Shown in pieces: positions 52,642-61,475 of a stretch of 64,000 nucleotides of DNA; the first letter of the stretch is position 1; each line of letters begins with the position of its first letter. The translations under genes and the position numbers were made by a program. Location of the stretch: contig JAVSMS010000001.1 of NCBI GenBank assembly GCA_032027085.1, positions 758,285-822,284 of the forward strand, read 5' to 3'. The notes under the pieces are model-generated. The model saw nothing but the letters and a program-made list of their open reading frames with translations. It did no database searches and was not told where the DNA came from. The stretch is from Pseudorhodoplanes sp. (GTDB taxonomy: Bacteria > Pseudomonadota > Alphaproteobacteria > Rhizobiales > Xanthobacteraceae).

Positions 52642-54978
52642 ATGAGCGAACTCAGCCACATCGGCAAAAGCTATCGCCGGAAGGACGGACCGGACAAAGT
52701 CACCGGCCGCGCCACCTACAGCCAGGACGTCAAGCTGCCGGGAACCCTGATCGGCCGCATCCTTCGCAGCCCCCATCCGCACGCTCGCATCTTGCGGATC
52801 GACACCTCCAAGGCGGCCGCCCTGCCGGGCGTAAAGGCAGTGATCACCGTCGATGACACCAAGGGCATCAAGCACGGCTTCGTGGAGACACCGCGATACC
52901 CGCCCGATCAGGAGGTGCTGGCGCGCGAACGTGTGGTTTATGTCGGCGAAGAAATCGCCGCGGTCGCGGCGGTCGACCATATTACCGCGCAGCAGGCGCT
53001 GGAGCTGATCGAGATCGATTACGAGATCCTGCCGGCGGTGTTCGATCCCGTCCAGGCCATGGAGCCGCAGGCGCCACAAATCCATCCGTCGCATCCCAAA
53101 GTGAGGGACGAACTGCCCTATTCCAATATTGGCGGTCGCACGACGTCAGGTTGGGGCGATGTAGAGGCAGGCTTCGCGGAATCCGACTATGTGCGGATCG
53201 ACCGCTTCGAGAGTCACCTGCGCACGCACGGTTATCTGGAGCCGCAGACGACCATCGCACATTGGGAGAACGATCGTCTCAATGTGTGGACCTCGTCCAT
53301 GGGAACCTTCATCAAGCGCGCGAAGCTCGCCCGCACCCTCGACCTGCCCTATTCAGCCGTCCGCGTCCACAAGGTCTATGTCGGCGGCACCTTCGGCGGC
53401 AAGATCGACCTCTATTCGCACGAATATTGCGCATCGCGCCTGTCCATGATCGCGCGCCGGCCGGTGCGCATCGTCGCGTCCCGCGAGGAAATCTTCTCCG
53501 CCTATCGCCACGGCCAGCCGCTCGCCATGGAGATCAAGACGGGCGTGAAGAAGGACGGCACCATCGTCGCCCAGGAAATTCGCGTCATCAACAATTCGGG
53601 CGGCTATCGCGGCTCCGGCGTGGTCGTGATCTTCCTCGCCTGGGGATTCACCATGATCCCCTATCGCATCCCCAACCTGAAGTTCGAAGGGTTGTCGGTT
53701 TATACAAATTACACCGTGCGCGCGCCGCAGCGCGGGCATGGCTGCCCACAAATCCGCTTCGCCATCGAATCTCAGCTCGACAAGATCGCCGAAGACCTCG
53801 GCATCGATCCGGTCACCATCCGTCTGCGCAATGCGCGCGAGCCGTGGGAAGAATTGCCCAATGGCGACAACGTGCATGAGGCGGGTCTCATCGAATGCAT
53901 CAAGGTGGCGGCGGAGAAATCCAATTTCCTTGCAAAATACGGCAAGGGCCGCAACGCCAGCGGCAACATTCGCCGCGGCATCGGAATGGGTGTGAGCGGA
54001 TATTTCGGCGGATCGCTGATTTATCCCAACGGCTCCGGCGTGATCGTGAAGATGAACGACGATGGCACGCCGACCGTGCTGACCGGCGGCATCGATGTCG
54101 GCCAGGGCTCCGAGACGGTAATCTGCCAGATCGTCGCCGAGGAGCTTTCGGTTGATATCGACGAGGTGAAGATCATTTCGTCCGACACCGACACCACGCC
54201 GCAGGATATCGGCGCCTGGATCAGCGGCATGACCTATGTGACCGGCAATGCGGCGCGGCAGGCGGCTGGTAACGCGCGGCAGAAGATGCTGGAGCTTGCC
54301 GCGTTGCGCTTCAACACCGACATCGAAGATCTCGCGATCAAGGACAAGACCATCTTCCGGCGCAGCAATCCGGCCGAGCGGATCAGCTATCGCGACATTA
54401 TTGCCTACAGCATCGCCACGCGGCGCGGCGACACGATCCTCGGTGAGGGCTTTTGGCGCACCATGCGCGACGAGCCGACGCATCCGAGCCTCGCCACCAC
54501 CAAGGGGCGCTGGACCGAGAACTATGCCTTCAGCTGCCAGGTTGCCGAGGTCGAGGTTGATATCGAAACCGGCGAAGCACGCCTGATCAAGGCCTTGACC
54601 GTGCATGATTGCGGCTTCCCGATCAATCCAGCGCTGGTGAAAGGACAGATCGACGGCCAGGTTTCCATGGCGCTCGGCCATGCTTTCCTCGAGGAAGTGC
54701 TCACCAAAAACGGCTACACGCTCAATCCGACGTGGCTCGACTACCGCATGCCCACCATTCACGAGATGGCGGAGTCCGAGGATGCTGACGTGATCACCGA
54801 GCAATACAGCGTCGGCAAGCCATACCGCACCAAGGAGGTCGGCGAAGGGCTGGTATCGGGCATCCTCGCCGCGATCTCAAACGCAATCTACGATGCGACG
54901 GGCGTATACATGACATCCACGCCGTTCACGCCGGAAAGAATCGTCAAGGGAGCGCGAAAGCTCGCGCGCACGGCTTGA
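52642..54978 (+). CDS. Mo hydroxylase catalytic subunit (HcrA/xanthine dehydrogenase-like)
   Basis: About 778 aa from ATG 52642 with a CGGAG-type site upstream. Mo-cofactor motifs: YVGGTFGGKIDLYSHEY near 250, a TVRAPQRGHGCPQIRFAIESQLD segment near 355 where 4-hydroxybenzoyl-CoA reductase has its comparable RGHG loop, GGIDVGQGSETV near 480, and the catalytic Glu of KEVGEG near 735. With selD, yqeB, xdhC and yqeC alongside, it is the likely holder of a selenium-modified Mo site; this is inference from gene context. Confidence 0.9.
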   Translation: MSELSHIGKSYRRKDGPDKVTGRATYSQDVKLPGTLIGRILRSPHPHARILRIDTSKAAALPGVKAVITVDDTKGIKHGFVETPRYPPDQEVLARERVVYVGEEIAAVAAVDHITAQQALELIEIDYEILPAVFDPVQAMEPQAPQIHPSHPKVRDELPYSNIGGRTTSGWGDVEAGFAESDYVRIDRFESHLRTHGYLEPQTTIAHWENDRLNVWTSSMGTFIKRAKLARTLDLPYSAVRVHKVYVGGTFGGKIDLYSHEYCASRLSMIARRPVRIVASREEIFSAYRHGQPLAMEIKTGVKKDGTIVAQEIRVINNSGGYRGSGVVVIFLAWGFTMIPYRIPNLKFEGLSVYTNYTVRAPQRGHGCPQIRFAIESQLDKIAEDLGIDPVTIRLRNAREPWEELPNGDNVHEAGLIECIKVAAEKSNFLAKYGKGRNASGNIRRGIGMGVSGYFGGSLIYPNGSGVIVKMNDDGTPTVLTGGIDVGQGSETVICQIVAEELSVDIDEVKIISSDTDTTPQDIGAWISGMTYVTGNAARQAAGNARQKMLELAALRFNTDIEDLAIKDKTIFRRSNPAERISYRDIIAYSIATRRGDTILGEGFWRTMRDEPTHPSLATTKGRWTENYAFSCQVAEVEVDIETGEARLIKALTVHDCGFPINPALVKGQIDGQVSMALGHAFLEEVLTKNGYTLNPTWLDYRMPTIHEMAESEDADVITEQYSVGKPYRTKEVGEGLVSGILAAISNAIYDATGVYMTSTPFTPERIVKGARKLARTA

Positions 54979-56354
54979 CCGTTGCCGGCATCGTGCTGGC
55001 GGGCGGTCTGTCCAGGCGCTTCGGACGAAACAAGTTGATCGAGGTTTTTCGCGGCAAGCCGCTGCTGCGCTGGGTGGTCGAAGCGGCACTGCAATCGCGC
55101 CTGACATTGGTGAATGTCGTGCTGGGGTTCGAACAGGACAAGACAAGAGCGGCACTCGACGGATTGACAGCCGATCCGCGTCTGACCCTGACCTTCAACC
55201 CCTCTTATTGTGAAGGCCAGAGCGCGTCGGTGCTGGCCGGAATGGCGACCCTGCCGCACGGATGCGCCGGCGCGATGTTTCTGGTCGGCGACCAGCCGCT
55301 GGTCGACCATCAGATCATCGACCGGATGATTTTGGCCTTTGAACAGTCGAACGGCGGCATCTGCTACCCCGTCTTCGGAAAGAGGCGCGGTAATCCAGTC
55401 GTCTTCGGAGCACGCTATTTTTCCGAACTGCGGCAGCTGACGGGTGACAGCGGCGGACGCTCTGTGATTGACGCCCATCGCGACGACTGCGTGCCTGTCA
55501 ATTTCACGCGCTCTTTGCCCTTCTGCGATGTGGATCGGCCAAACGACATAGGTGCGCTTGCGAGGGATGCGGAAAGCGCATTCAATTTGGTCGAAGCGCT
55601 TAGACTGGAAAAGTCCCGCGTCATCGCACTGTGCGGTTCAGGAGGAAAAACCAGCCTGTTGTCCACACTGGTTCGCGCCTTTGCAGGCAGTCCTGCGGAG
55701 CATATCCTCGCGACCACCACCACAAAATTCGGGCTGGACGAGATCGACGGCCCCTGGCATCCGCACCAGGCGGATGACGCGGAAGCGATGCGCTCCACAA
55801 AAAGAGCGGAGCCCGTGCTGGTCTATCGCCGCCTCGATCCGGAGCGCGGCCGGCTTCTTGGATTTCCACCCAGCGTCGTCGACGCGCTGGCGCAGGATAA
55901 CGAATATACCCGCATCATCGTGGAAGCGGACGGCTCGCGCCGCCGGCCCCTGAAGGCACCGAATGCGGAGGAGCCGGTCTTTCCGGCCACAACTGATACC
56001 GTCATTGCGGTGGCGGGACTCAGCGGCCTCGGGCGGCCGCTGCACGAGAACACGGTATTCCGCCCGGAAATCTGGTCAGAGCTGACAGGTCTGCCGGCCG
56101 GCGGCACCATCACGCCCAATTCCCTCGCGCGCATCATTGCGCATCCGCAGGGGCTAATGCGTGGCGCAGCGCCGCAGGCACGGCGCCTCGTTTTTCTCAA
56201 TCAGGCCGACACGCCCGATCGGATGTCACAGGCGCAGGCCGTGCTCGACGGACTTTCCACCATTCACGATCGCCCGTCGATGTGCATCGCAATCGGATGC
56301 TTGAAGCCGGATGCACAGGTGCGGGCGCTGCACGAATTCGACAGCGGGCACTGA
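54975..56354 (+). CDS. MocA/MobA-like nucleotidyltransferase fused to YqeC
   Basis: A 459-aa fusion. Residues 1-200 are a MobA/MocA (YgfJ-like) transferase: GIVLAGGLSRRFGRNKLIEVFRGKPLLRWVV and MFLVGDQPLVD, which adds CMP to molybdopterin. Residues 210-459 match YqeC, the selenium-dependent hydroxylase accessory protein (VIALCGSGGKTSLL P-loop, TTTTKFG, IIVEADGSRRRPLKAPNAEEPVFP). TTG 54975 overlaps the previous stop (TTGA). YqeC, YqeB, SelD and YgfJ-like proteins define the SDMH system. Confidence 0.9.
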   Translation: MTVAGIVLAGGLSRRFGRNKLIEVFRGKPLLRWVVEAALQSRLTLVNVVLGFEQDKTRAALDGLTADPRLTLTFNPSYCEGQSASVLAGMATLPHGCAGAMFLVGDQPLVDHQIIDRMILAFEQSNGGICYPVFGKRRGNPVVFGARYFSELRQLTGDSGGRSVIDAHRDDCVPVNFTRSLPFCDVDRPNDIGALARDAESAFNLVEALRLEKSRVIALCGSGGKTSLLSTLVRAFAGSPAEHILATTTTKFGLDEIDGPWHPHQADDAEAMRSTKRAEPVLVYRRLDPERGRLLGFPPSVVDALAQDNEYTRIIVEADGSRRRPLKAPNAEEPVFPATTDTVIAVAGLSGLGRPLHENTVFRPEIWSELTGLPAGGTITPNSLARIIAHPQGLMRGAAPQARRLVFLNQADTPDRMSQAQAVLDGLSTIHDRPSMCIAIGCLKPDAQVRALHEFDSGH

Positions 56355-56372
56355 TAATTCCCGGAGTGAGCA

Positions 56373-58148
56373 ATGAGCATCAAGGATCCGAACACCCCTC
56401 CGCTATTGCTCAATGCCACAGATGAACTGCTCGGACCGACGCTAAAGCGTGGCCGCGGTAACGATATCGCCATCCTGTATCGCGACCAGAAGATAACTTT
56501 CAGCGAGCTCGATGCCGAAACCAACCGTTTCGGCAATGCGCTCCGGCCTTATCTGAACAAGTGTGACCGTGTGCTGCTGCTCCTGAAAGACAGTCCAGAC
56601 TTTGTCGCCGCGCATCTCGGCACTATGCGCATCGGCGCGGTCGCGGTCGCGCTGAGCACGCGCGTCTCCGCACATGACCTTGCCTTCGCCATCGGCGACA
56701 GCGGCGCGAAAGTGCTTTTGATCGACGATGAATTCCTGCCGCTCTATGCCCAGTCGCTGACCTTGATGGAAAGCCGGCCGTGCCTCGTGGTGGTCCGCGG
56801 TAAGCCGGCTGAAGGGATGCGTTCGATTGCGGAATTTCTGGCGGGTGCAGACACACAGCGGCTGCCGGCCAATACGACCGCGACCGACATGGCCTTCTGG
56901 CTCTATACGTCAGGCACGACGGGGACGCCGAAGGCGGCCGTGCATTGCCACGGCGACGTCGTGATCGGCGATTCCTATCTGCAAGCCTTCGGTTACGGCC
57001 CGGGCCAACGCATCTTTTCCTCATCCAAACTATTCTTTGCATTTGCGCTCGGACATGTACTGATCGGTGGATTGCGCTCAGGCGCGACCCTCATTCTCTT
57101 CGAGGGCTGGCCGGACGGAGATTCCATCGCTGCTACGGTCGACCGTTACCGTCCGACCATCATGCTGAGCGTTCCTGCCTTCTTCCGCGGTCTGCTGCGC
57201 GACGGAATTGCCGAGCGGCCCGCCTTCAAGGATGTGCGCTGCTATTTGTCGGCGGGCGAGTCGCTTCCGGAAAACGTCTACCACCGCTGGCGCGAGGCAA
57301 CGGGCGCGCCGATCGTCGAAGGCATCGGCATGACCGAAACGATATTCATGGTGGTGGGTGGCACGCCGCAGGATCATTTGCCGGGCGCCACCGGCAAGCC
57401 CTTCTCCTATACCGAGGTTAAGCTCCTCGATCCCGAAGACCGGCCGGTTGAACCGGGATCGCCGGGGACGCTCTGGGTGCGTCTGGGCTCGCTGTGCAGA
57501 GGCTACTGGCAACAGCCTGAAAAGACCGATGCGGCCTTCCGCGACGGCTGGTTCCGCACCGGCGACGTCTTCGTCGTCGATGAAGGCGGCTGGTGGCATC
57601 ACCAGGGCCGCGCCGACGACCTGCTTAAGATATCCGGGCAATGGGTCAGCCCGGCGGAGATCGAGGAATGCGCGACCGCGGTGCCGGGCGTGGCGGAAGC
57701 CATCGTCGTCGGCGCACAGGATGAAGACGGGCTGGTGCGGCTGAACATGTTTCTGGTCGCGCCGGAGGGCGACAGCGAGACCTTGCTAGAGCGCGTGCAG
57801 GAACGGCTCTTGCAAACGCTCTCGAAATACAAGTGTCCGAGGCGTATCGTATTCGTCGACACGATTCCGCGCACTGCGACCGGCAAGGCGCGCCGCTTTC
57901 GCCTGCGGCACTGGGCAGCGTCACATATTCTGCAACGATTGATGCGCGCGCTTGGACTCGATCCGGCCCGGGTCGAACAGGCGGACGCACCGCTGTTCCG
58001 CGATTTGCAGCGCAAATGCATCGCCTGCGAATCCCACGAACGCTGCGACACGGAGCTGAAACAAGGCACCTGCGAAGCTGACTTCCAGGACTATTGCCCG
58101 AATGCGGACGTTCTGGTTTCGCTGCGGATCGGCGCTAGCCTGCATTAG
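56373..58148 (+). CDS. benzoate-CoA-ligase-like enzyme with Cys-rich C-terminal domain
   Basis: A 591-aa ligase. Adenylation motifs WLYTSGTTGTPKAA near 180, GIGMTETIFM near 320, RTGDVFVVDEGGWW near 395, and catalytic Lys in TATGKARRF near 512 agree with benzoate/4-hydroxybenzoate-CoA ligases. After residue 530 it carries an extra 45-50 residues with KCIACESHERC and DYCPNADVLVSL, resembling the Cys-rich DUF6455 motif (CxxC, C, F-C-x-N). It would make the CoA ester reduced or hydroxylated by the upstream enzyme. Starts 18 nt after the fusion gene with GGAG. Confidence 0.85.
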   Translation: MSIKDPNTPPLLLNATDELLGPTLKRGRGNDIAILYRDQKITFSELDAETNRFGNALRPYLNKCDRVLLLLKDSPDFVAAHLGTMRIGAVAVALSTRVSAHDLAFAIGDSGAKVLLIDDEFLPLYAQSLTLMESRPCLVVVRGKPAEGMRSIAEFLAGADTQRLPANTTATDMAFWLYTSGTTGTPKAAVHCHGDVVIGDSYLQAFGYGPGQRIFSSSKLFFAFALGHVLIGGLRSGATLILFEGWPDGDSIAATVDRYRPTIMLSVPAFFRGLLRDGIAERPAFKDVRCYLSAGESLPENVYHRWREATGAPIVEGIGMTETIFMVVGGTPQDHLPGATGKPFSYTEVKLLDPEDRPVEPGSPGTLWVRLGSLCRGYWQQPEKTDAAFRDGWFRTGDVFVVDEGGWWHHQGRADDLLKISGQWVSPAEIEECATAVPGVAEAIVVGAQDEDGLVRLNMFLVAPEGDSETLLERVQERLLQTLSKYKCPRRIVFVDTIPRTATGKARRFRLRHWAASHILQRLMRALGLDPARVEQADAPLFRDLQRKCIACESHERCDTELKQGTCEADFQDYCPNADVLVSLRIGASLH

Positions 58149-58559
58149 ACTAGGTGTCTGGTCCCGCAGTATGATGAAATCAGGTTAGCTGATCCCGACT
58201 GGAGGATCGGCTATGAGACAGATACTACATGGCAGCGCCATGACCACGCACGCCATCAGAGCTGCAATACAGCGATCGAAGGCTCCGCTCAAAGAGGCTT
58301 CCCCAAAACTGCAGCGGCGATTTGGAAACTTGTTTGGTGCCCAACGCTCACCATGCTCTTGACCGTTGGACCATACCTGCCCCGCTGATGCGCGCGTGTC
58401 ACATCTAGTTTCAATCTTCCCGATCGGTAAGGCGAGGCTTTTGAAAGGCTTAGTACGGAATTGGTACGGGGGGGTGGATTCGATACCAATTCCCCATATG
58501 TCCGTGAAATTTAATTCCAAGTCCTTAGTCGGTTCGAGGTTGCGGAGCCACCGGGTCAC
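58149..58559. other. 411-bp stretch without a credible gene
   Basis: No gene, repeat or clear terminator is supported between the ligase and the integrase pseudogene. Slightly lower GC and patchy frames suggest island border material. Confidence 0.5.
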
Positions 58560-59735
58560 GTGACACGCGCACGTGCCCCGAGCCTCCCCGGAGCATATCC
58601 CTTGGCTCGGCCCAGCTACCTCTCCCGCCGGGAGGGCGGCCGTTATTTTCTGAGGATACGCCTTGGGAAAGCCGCCTAGGCTCTTTACGGCAAAGCATTT
58701 CTGCGCGCGTCCTTGATGACAGCCGATTTTAGTGAAGCGCGTATCAGGCTCATGGACCATCTCGATTATGCCCGCCATCTCGCGGCGGCGCCGGATTTCG
58801 AAACATTGGGCGGAATAATTCACAGCCGCCTCAAGGGATATGTCGCTGCCGGCATCCCGCAAACCGAACGCACCCTGACGGAACGCCTCGGCTTCGAGCA
58901 TCACGCCGTGCGTTACATCGCGCGCGCCAACGAGGCCGGTTATCTTTTCGCGCGCCAGTTCGAGCACTTCTCATCCAACTGGGTGGACTTCATCAACGCT
59001 AACAAGGCGGCTGAAAAGGCGCTCTCAGACGCCAAACAGGCCCAAGCCTACAAGAAAGGGCGCTCGGACGCATACAGGGCCCTCGATCACGCCTTTGCGG
59101 GCGTCAAGAGCCCAATTCAAGGGCAATCCTCCGGCACCACTGCGCCTTTGTCGCCGCACTCTCCCGTGACGCTGACGCACGAGGTCCATCAGACCATTGA
59201 TTCAATCGTAAAGCAGGAACTTGAGAGGCGGCTTGCACAACTCGCCAGCCCGCAGACGGCGGGACAGGATGCGTCACGCCTCCAAAGCGGCCTGCGGATA
59301 TCGCAAGTTCTGAAACTGTTTTTGAAGGCGTCTACGAGCCCGCGCCGACGCGAACTCAAGGGGACGGCGGATGCCGCCGTCATCGTGCAATTTGCGATCG
59401 ACTTCCTCGGAGATCCGGTCCTTGAGGCTGTCTCCGCGGCGGACTGGGAACGATTGGACGAAGCCCTGCCGGACATCCCGCATCACCGCAATGTGCCGAA
59501 GGAACATCGCGGCTCGCTCTACAAGAGATACCGTTATGCCCAAAGCGCGGGCTGGGGGACGTTGTCGCGTGTGACGATCAGCACGCTCAAGAACCGCTAT
59601 CACAATGGACTGAGCAAATTCATCGGCTGGGCGATTAAGAACAACTGCTACACGCAGCCGAAACCCGTCTTCGAATGCAGCGATGGCGAAACACGCCGGA
59701 CTTCAGGAGCCTTGCCGACAGTCTGCGCCTCCTGA
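58560..59735 (+). pseudogene. tyrosine integrase, N-terminal part only, with amber stop
   Basis: GTG 58560 starts a frame reading RPSYLSRREGGRYFLRIRLGKAA, an integrase N-terminal arm region, then TAG at 58677, then continues in the same frame (ALYGKAFLRASLMTADFSEARIRLMDHLDYARHL). The core-binding part follows to about 59660 (VLKLFLKASTSPRRREL...SKFIGWAIKNNC), after which sequence similarity ends abruptly. The catalytic Arg-His-Arg-Tyr domain is missing. A premature stop plus a 3' deletion make it non-functional. Confidence 0.8.
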
Positions 59736-60967
59736 CCCTGCCGATGCCGGCGGCCGGGCGATTGCCGCCCGGCTATGTGCGCACGGTAAAGAGTCTGCTG
59801 CGCGCTGCGAAGGAGAATGACGACAGGCATGTGCGGACCGAACCCCTCGAGGTCACGGTCATCATTGAGGAGGTCACCCATGGCTGGGCGGCCCTGCCGC
59901 TTCTGAAGGACAAGGTTCCTGAACACTATTCGCACATCGCCCTTCATGGCGCGGAATTTGTCGGCAGCCGCATGGCCGACCGGCGCGTCGCCAAGGTCAG
60001 GCGGGATGTGGAGCGCAAATACGAGGACGAACGTAACGAGAAGAAGAACGACGACAACAAGGGGAATAGTGGGGCGGACGCGCCGGAGCCCGAGATCCCG
60101 CCCGGTCACGTGATGGTCTGCCGGATCGAGGAGGCGGCGCTGAAGAACCCGAAACTGAAGGACATTGTCGGCCCGCTCAAGCAAGTTCTGAACGAACCGC
60201 TGCCGCTTGTGCCGGTGCCGGCGCTGCACGAGGTGCGCGGCAGGCTGCTGTTCGAATTCCCCTACGCAGAGAAGGTGATCGACTTTGTGCTCAATGATCT
60301 CGTCGGCCGGCAGACGATCAGGCTGCGGCCGCTCATCCTTGTCGGAGAACCGGGCGGCGGCAAATCACGATTCGTCCGCCGGCTCGGCGACATCCTCGGG
60401 CTTGGCGTCTGGCGCACCGACGCCTCCCGCAGTGACGGCAACGCCTTCGCCGGCACCGACAAGCGCTGGTACACGGCCGAGCCCTGTCATCCGTTTCTTG
60501 CCATCGCAAAGGCAAGGCACGCCAATCCGCTGGTGCTGATCGACGAGATCGAGAAGGCCGGCACCCGCAGCGACTACGGCCGCTTCTGGGATTGCCTGCT
60601 CGGCTTCCTCGAATCGGAAACCGCGAGCCGCTATCCGGACCCGGCGCTGCAGGCCAATCTCGACCTCAGCCACGTCAGCTACGTCGCGACCGCAAACTCC
60701 CTCGACCCCATTCCCTCGCCTCTGCGCGACAGATTCCGGATCGTGGAATTCCCCAAGCCGCGACCACAGGACATGGAGGCGCTGCTGCCGGCCATTCTCG
60801 CCGACATCGCCACCGAGCGCGGGCTCGACGTCAGATGGATCACCCCGCTCGCCGGATGGGAGCGGGACCTTGCCGCGGAACGATGGAAAGGCGGCTCGGT
60901 GCGCAGATTGCGCCGACTCATCGAAGTGCTTCTGCGCGCCCGGGAGAAAAATAACATCAAGCACTGA
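59675..60967 (+). CDS. AAA+ ATPase of unknown role
   Basis: A 430-aa protein. Residues 1-140 are variable, with a highly charged stretch (RKYEDERNEKKNDDNKGNSG near 110-130); residues 190-420 form an AAA+ core with Walker A GEPGGGKSRFVR near 232, Walker B NPLVLIDEIEKAG near 295, a YVATANSLDPIPSPLRDRFRIVEF sensor/arginine-finger region. It resembles Lon-like or MoxR-type ATPases found in islands. Start is uncertain, since the 5' end overlaps the integrase junction and may be trimmed. Confidence 0.75.
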   Translation: MQRWRNTPDFRSLADSLRLLTLPMPAAGRLPPGYVRTVKSLLRAAKENDDRHVRTEPLEVTVIIEEVTHGWAALPLLKDKVPEHYSHIALHGAEFVGSRMADRRVAKVRRDVERKYEDERNEKKNDDNKGNSGADAPEPEIPPGHVMVCRIEEAALKNPKLKDIVGPLKQVLNEPLPLVPVPALHEVRGRLLFEFPYAEKVIDFVLNDLVGRQTIRLRPLILVGEPGGGKSRFVRRLGDILGLGVWRTDASRSDGNAFAGTDKRWYTAEPCHPFLAIAKARHANPLVLIDEIEKAGTRSDYGRFWDCLLGFLESETASRYPDPALQANLDLSHVSYVATANSLDPIPSPLRDRFRIVEFPKPRPQDMEALLPAILADIATERGLDVRWITPLAGWERDLAAERWKGGSVRRLRRLIEVLLRAREKNNIKH

Positions 60968-61043
60968 ACGGTGTGACGGCCGGCGCGTAACGAACGCCCG
61001 AAAGGCTCGCCAATAGCGACGACTGAAATTCGTGAGATACCGA

Positions 61044-61475
61044 ATGGCGCAACAGTTTTATCCCATTATTGATGAGGTCTTGCAGCCCGCTGACCTGTCC
61101 GATGCGAGCGTGCGCGAGCGGCTAAGCCCCGTTGCGATTCATGCATTCTTCGCTGTCATGCAAACATGGAAGACCGGCGACGACGATGCTCGCGCGCTCC
61201 TGGGTAACATCCCCAGAGAGGACTACGACGAACTCAGGACTCTGCCACGGCGGATACTGGATGCCGACGCCCTAACCCGTATCTCGTGCCTCGTCGGCAT
61301 CTACAAGGCGTTGAACATTCTCTACTCGGAAGAGCTTGCAAATGCCTGGGTCCGATTGCCGAGCTCCAACCAGCACTTCGATCGCCAAAGTCCCATCACT
61401 TATATGATCAAAGGCGGATGGCCGGCGATGCAGACGGTCCGGCGACTGCTCGATGCGGTTAGAGAAGGTGCTTAG
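61044..61475 (+). CDS. MbcA/ParS/Xre-like antitoxin (DUF2384)
   Basis: About 143 aa. The C-terminal 60 residues fit the toxin-binding domain of ParS/MbcA antitoxins (LTRISCLVGIYKALNILYSEELANAWVRLPSSNQHFDRQSPITYMIKGGWPAMQTVRRLLDAVR). Such proteins normally sit next to a RES toxin, but none follows; the sequence after it is IS relic. GTG 61032 is an alternative start. An orphan antitoxin or regulator. Confidence 0.75.
   Translation: MAQQFYPIIDEVLQPADLSDASVRERLSPVAIHAFFAVMQTWKTGDDDARALLGNIPREDYDELRTLPRRILDADALTRISCLVGIYKALNILYSEELANAWVRLPSSNQHFDRQSPITYMIKGGWPAMQTVRRLLDAVREGA

Noticed and set aside
53353..54804. 483-aa minus-strand open frame inside the Mo catalytic subunit
   Set aside because: Antisense shadow of a strongly conserved gene; its composition is an artefact of GC-rich codon use.
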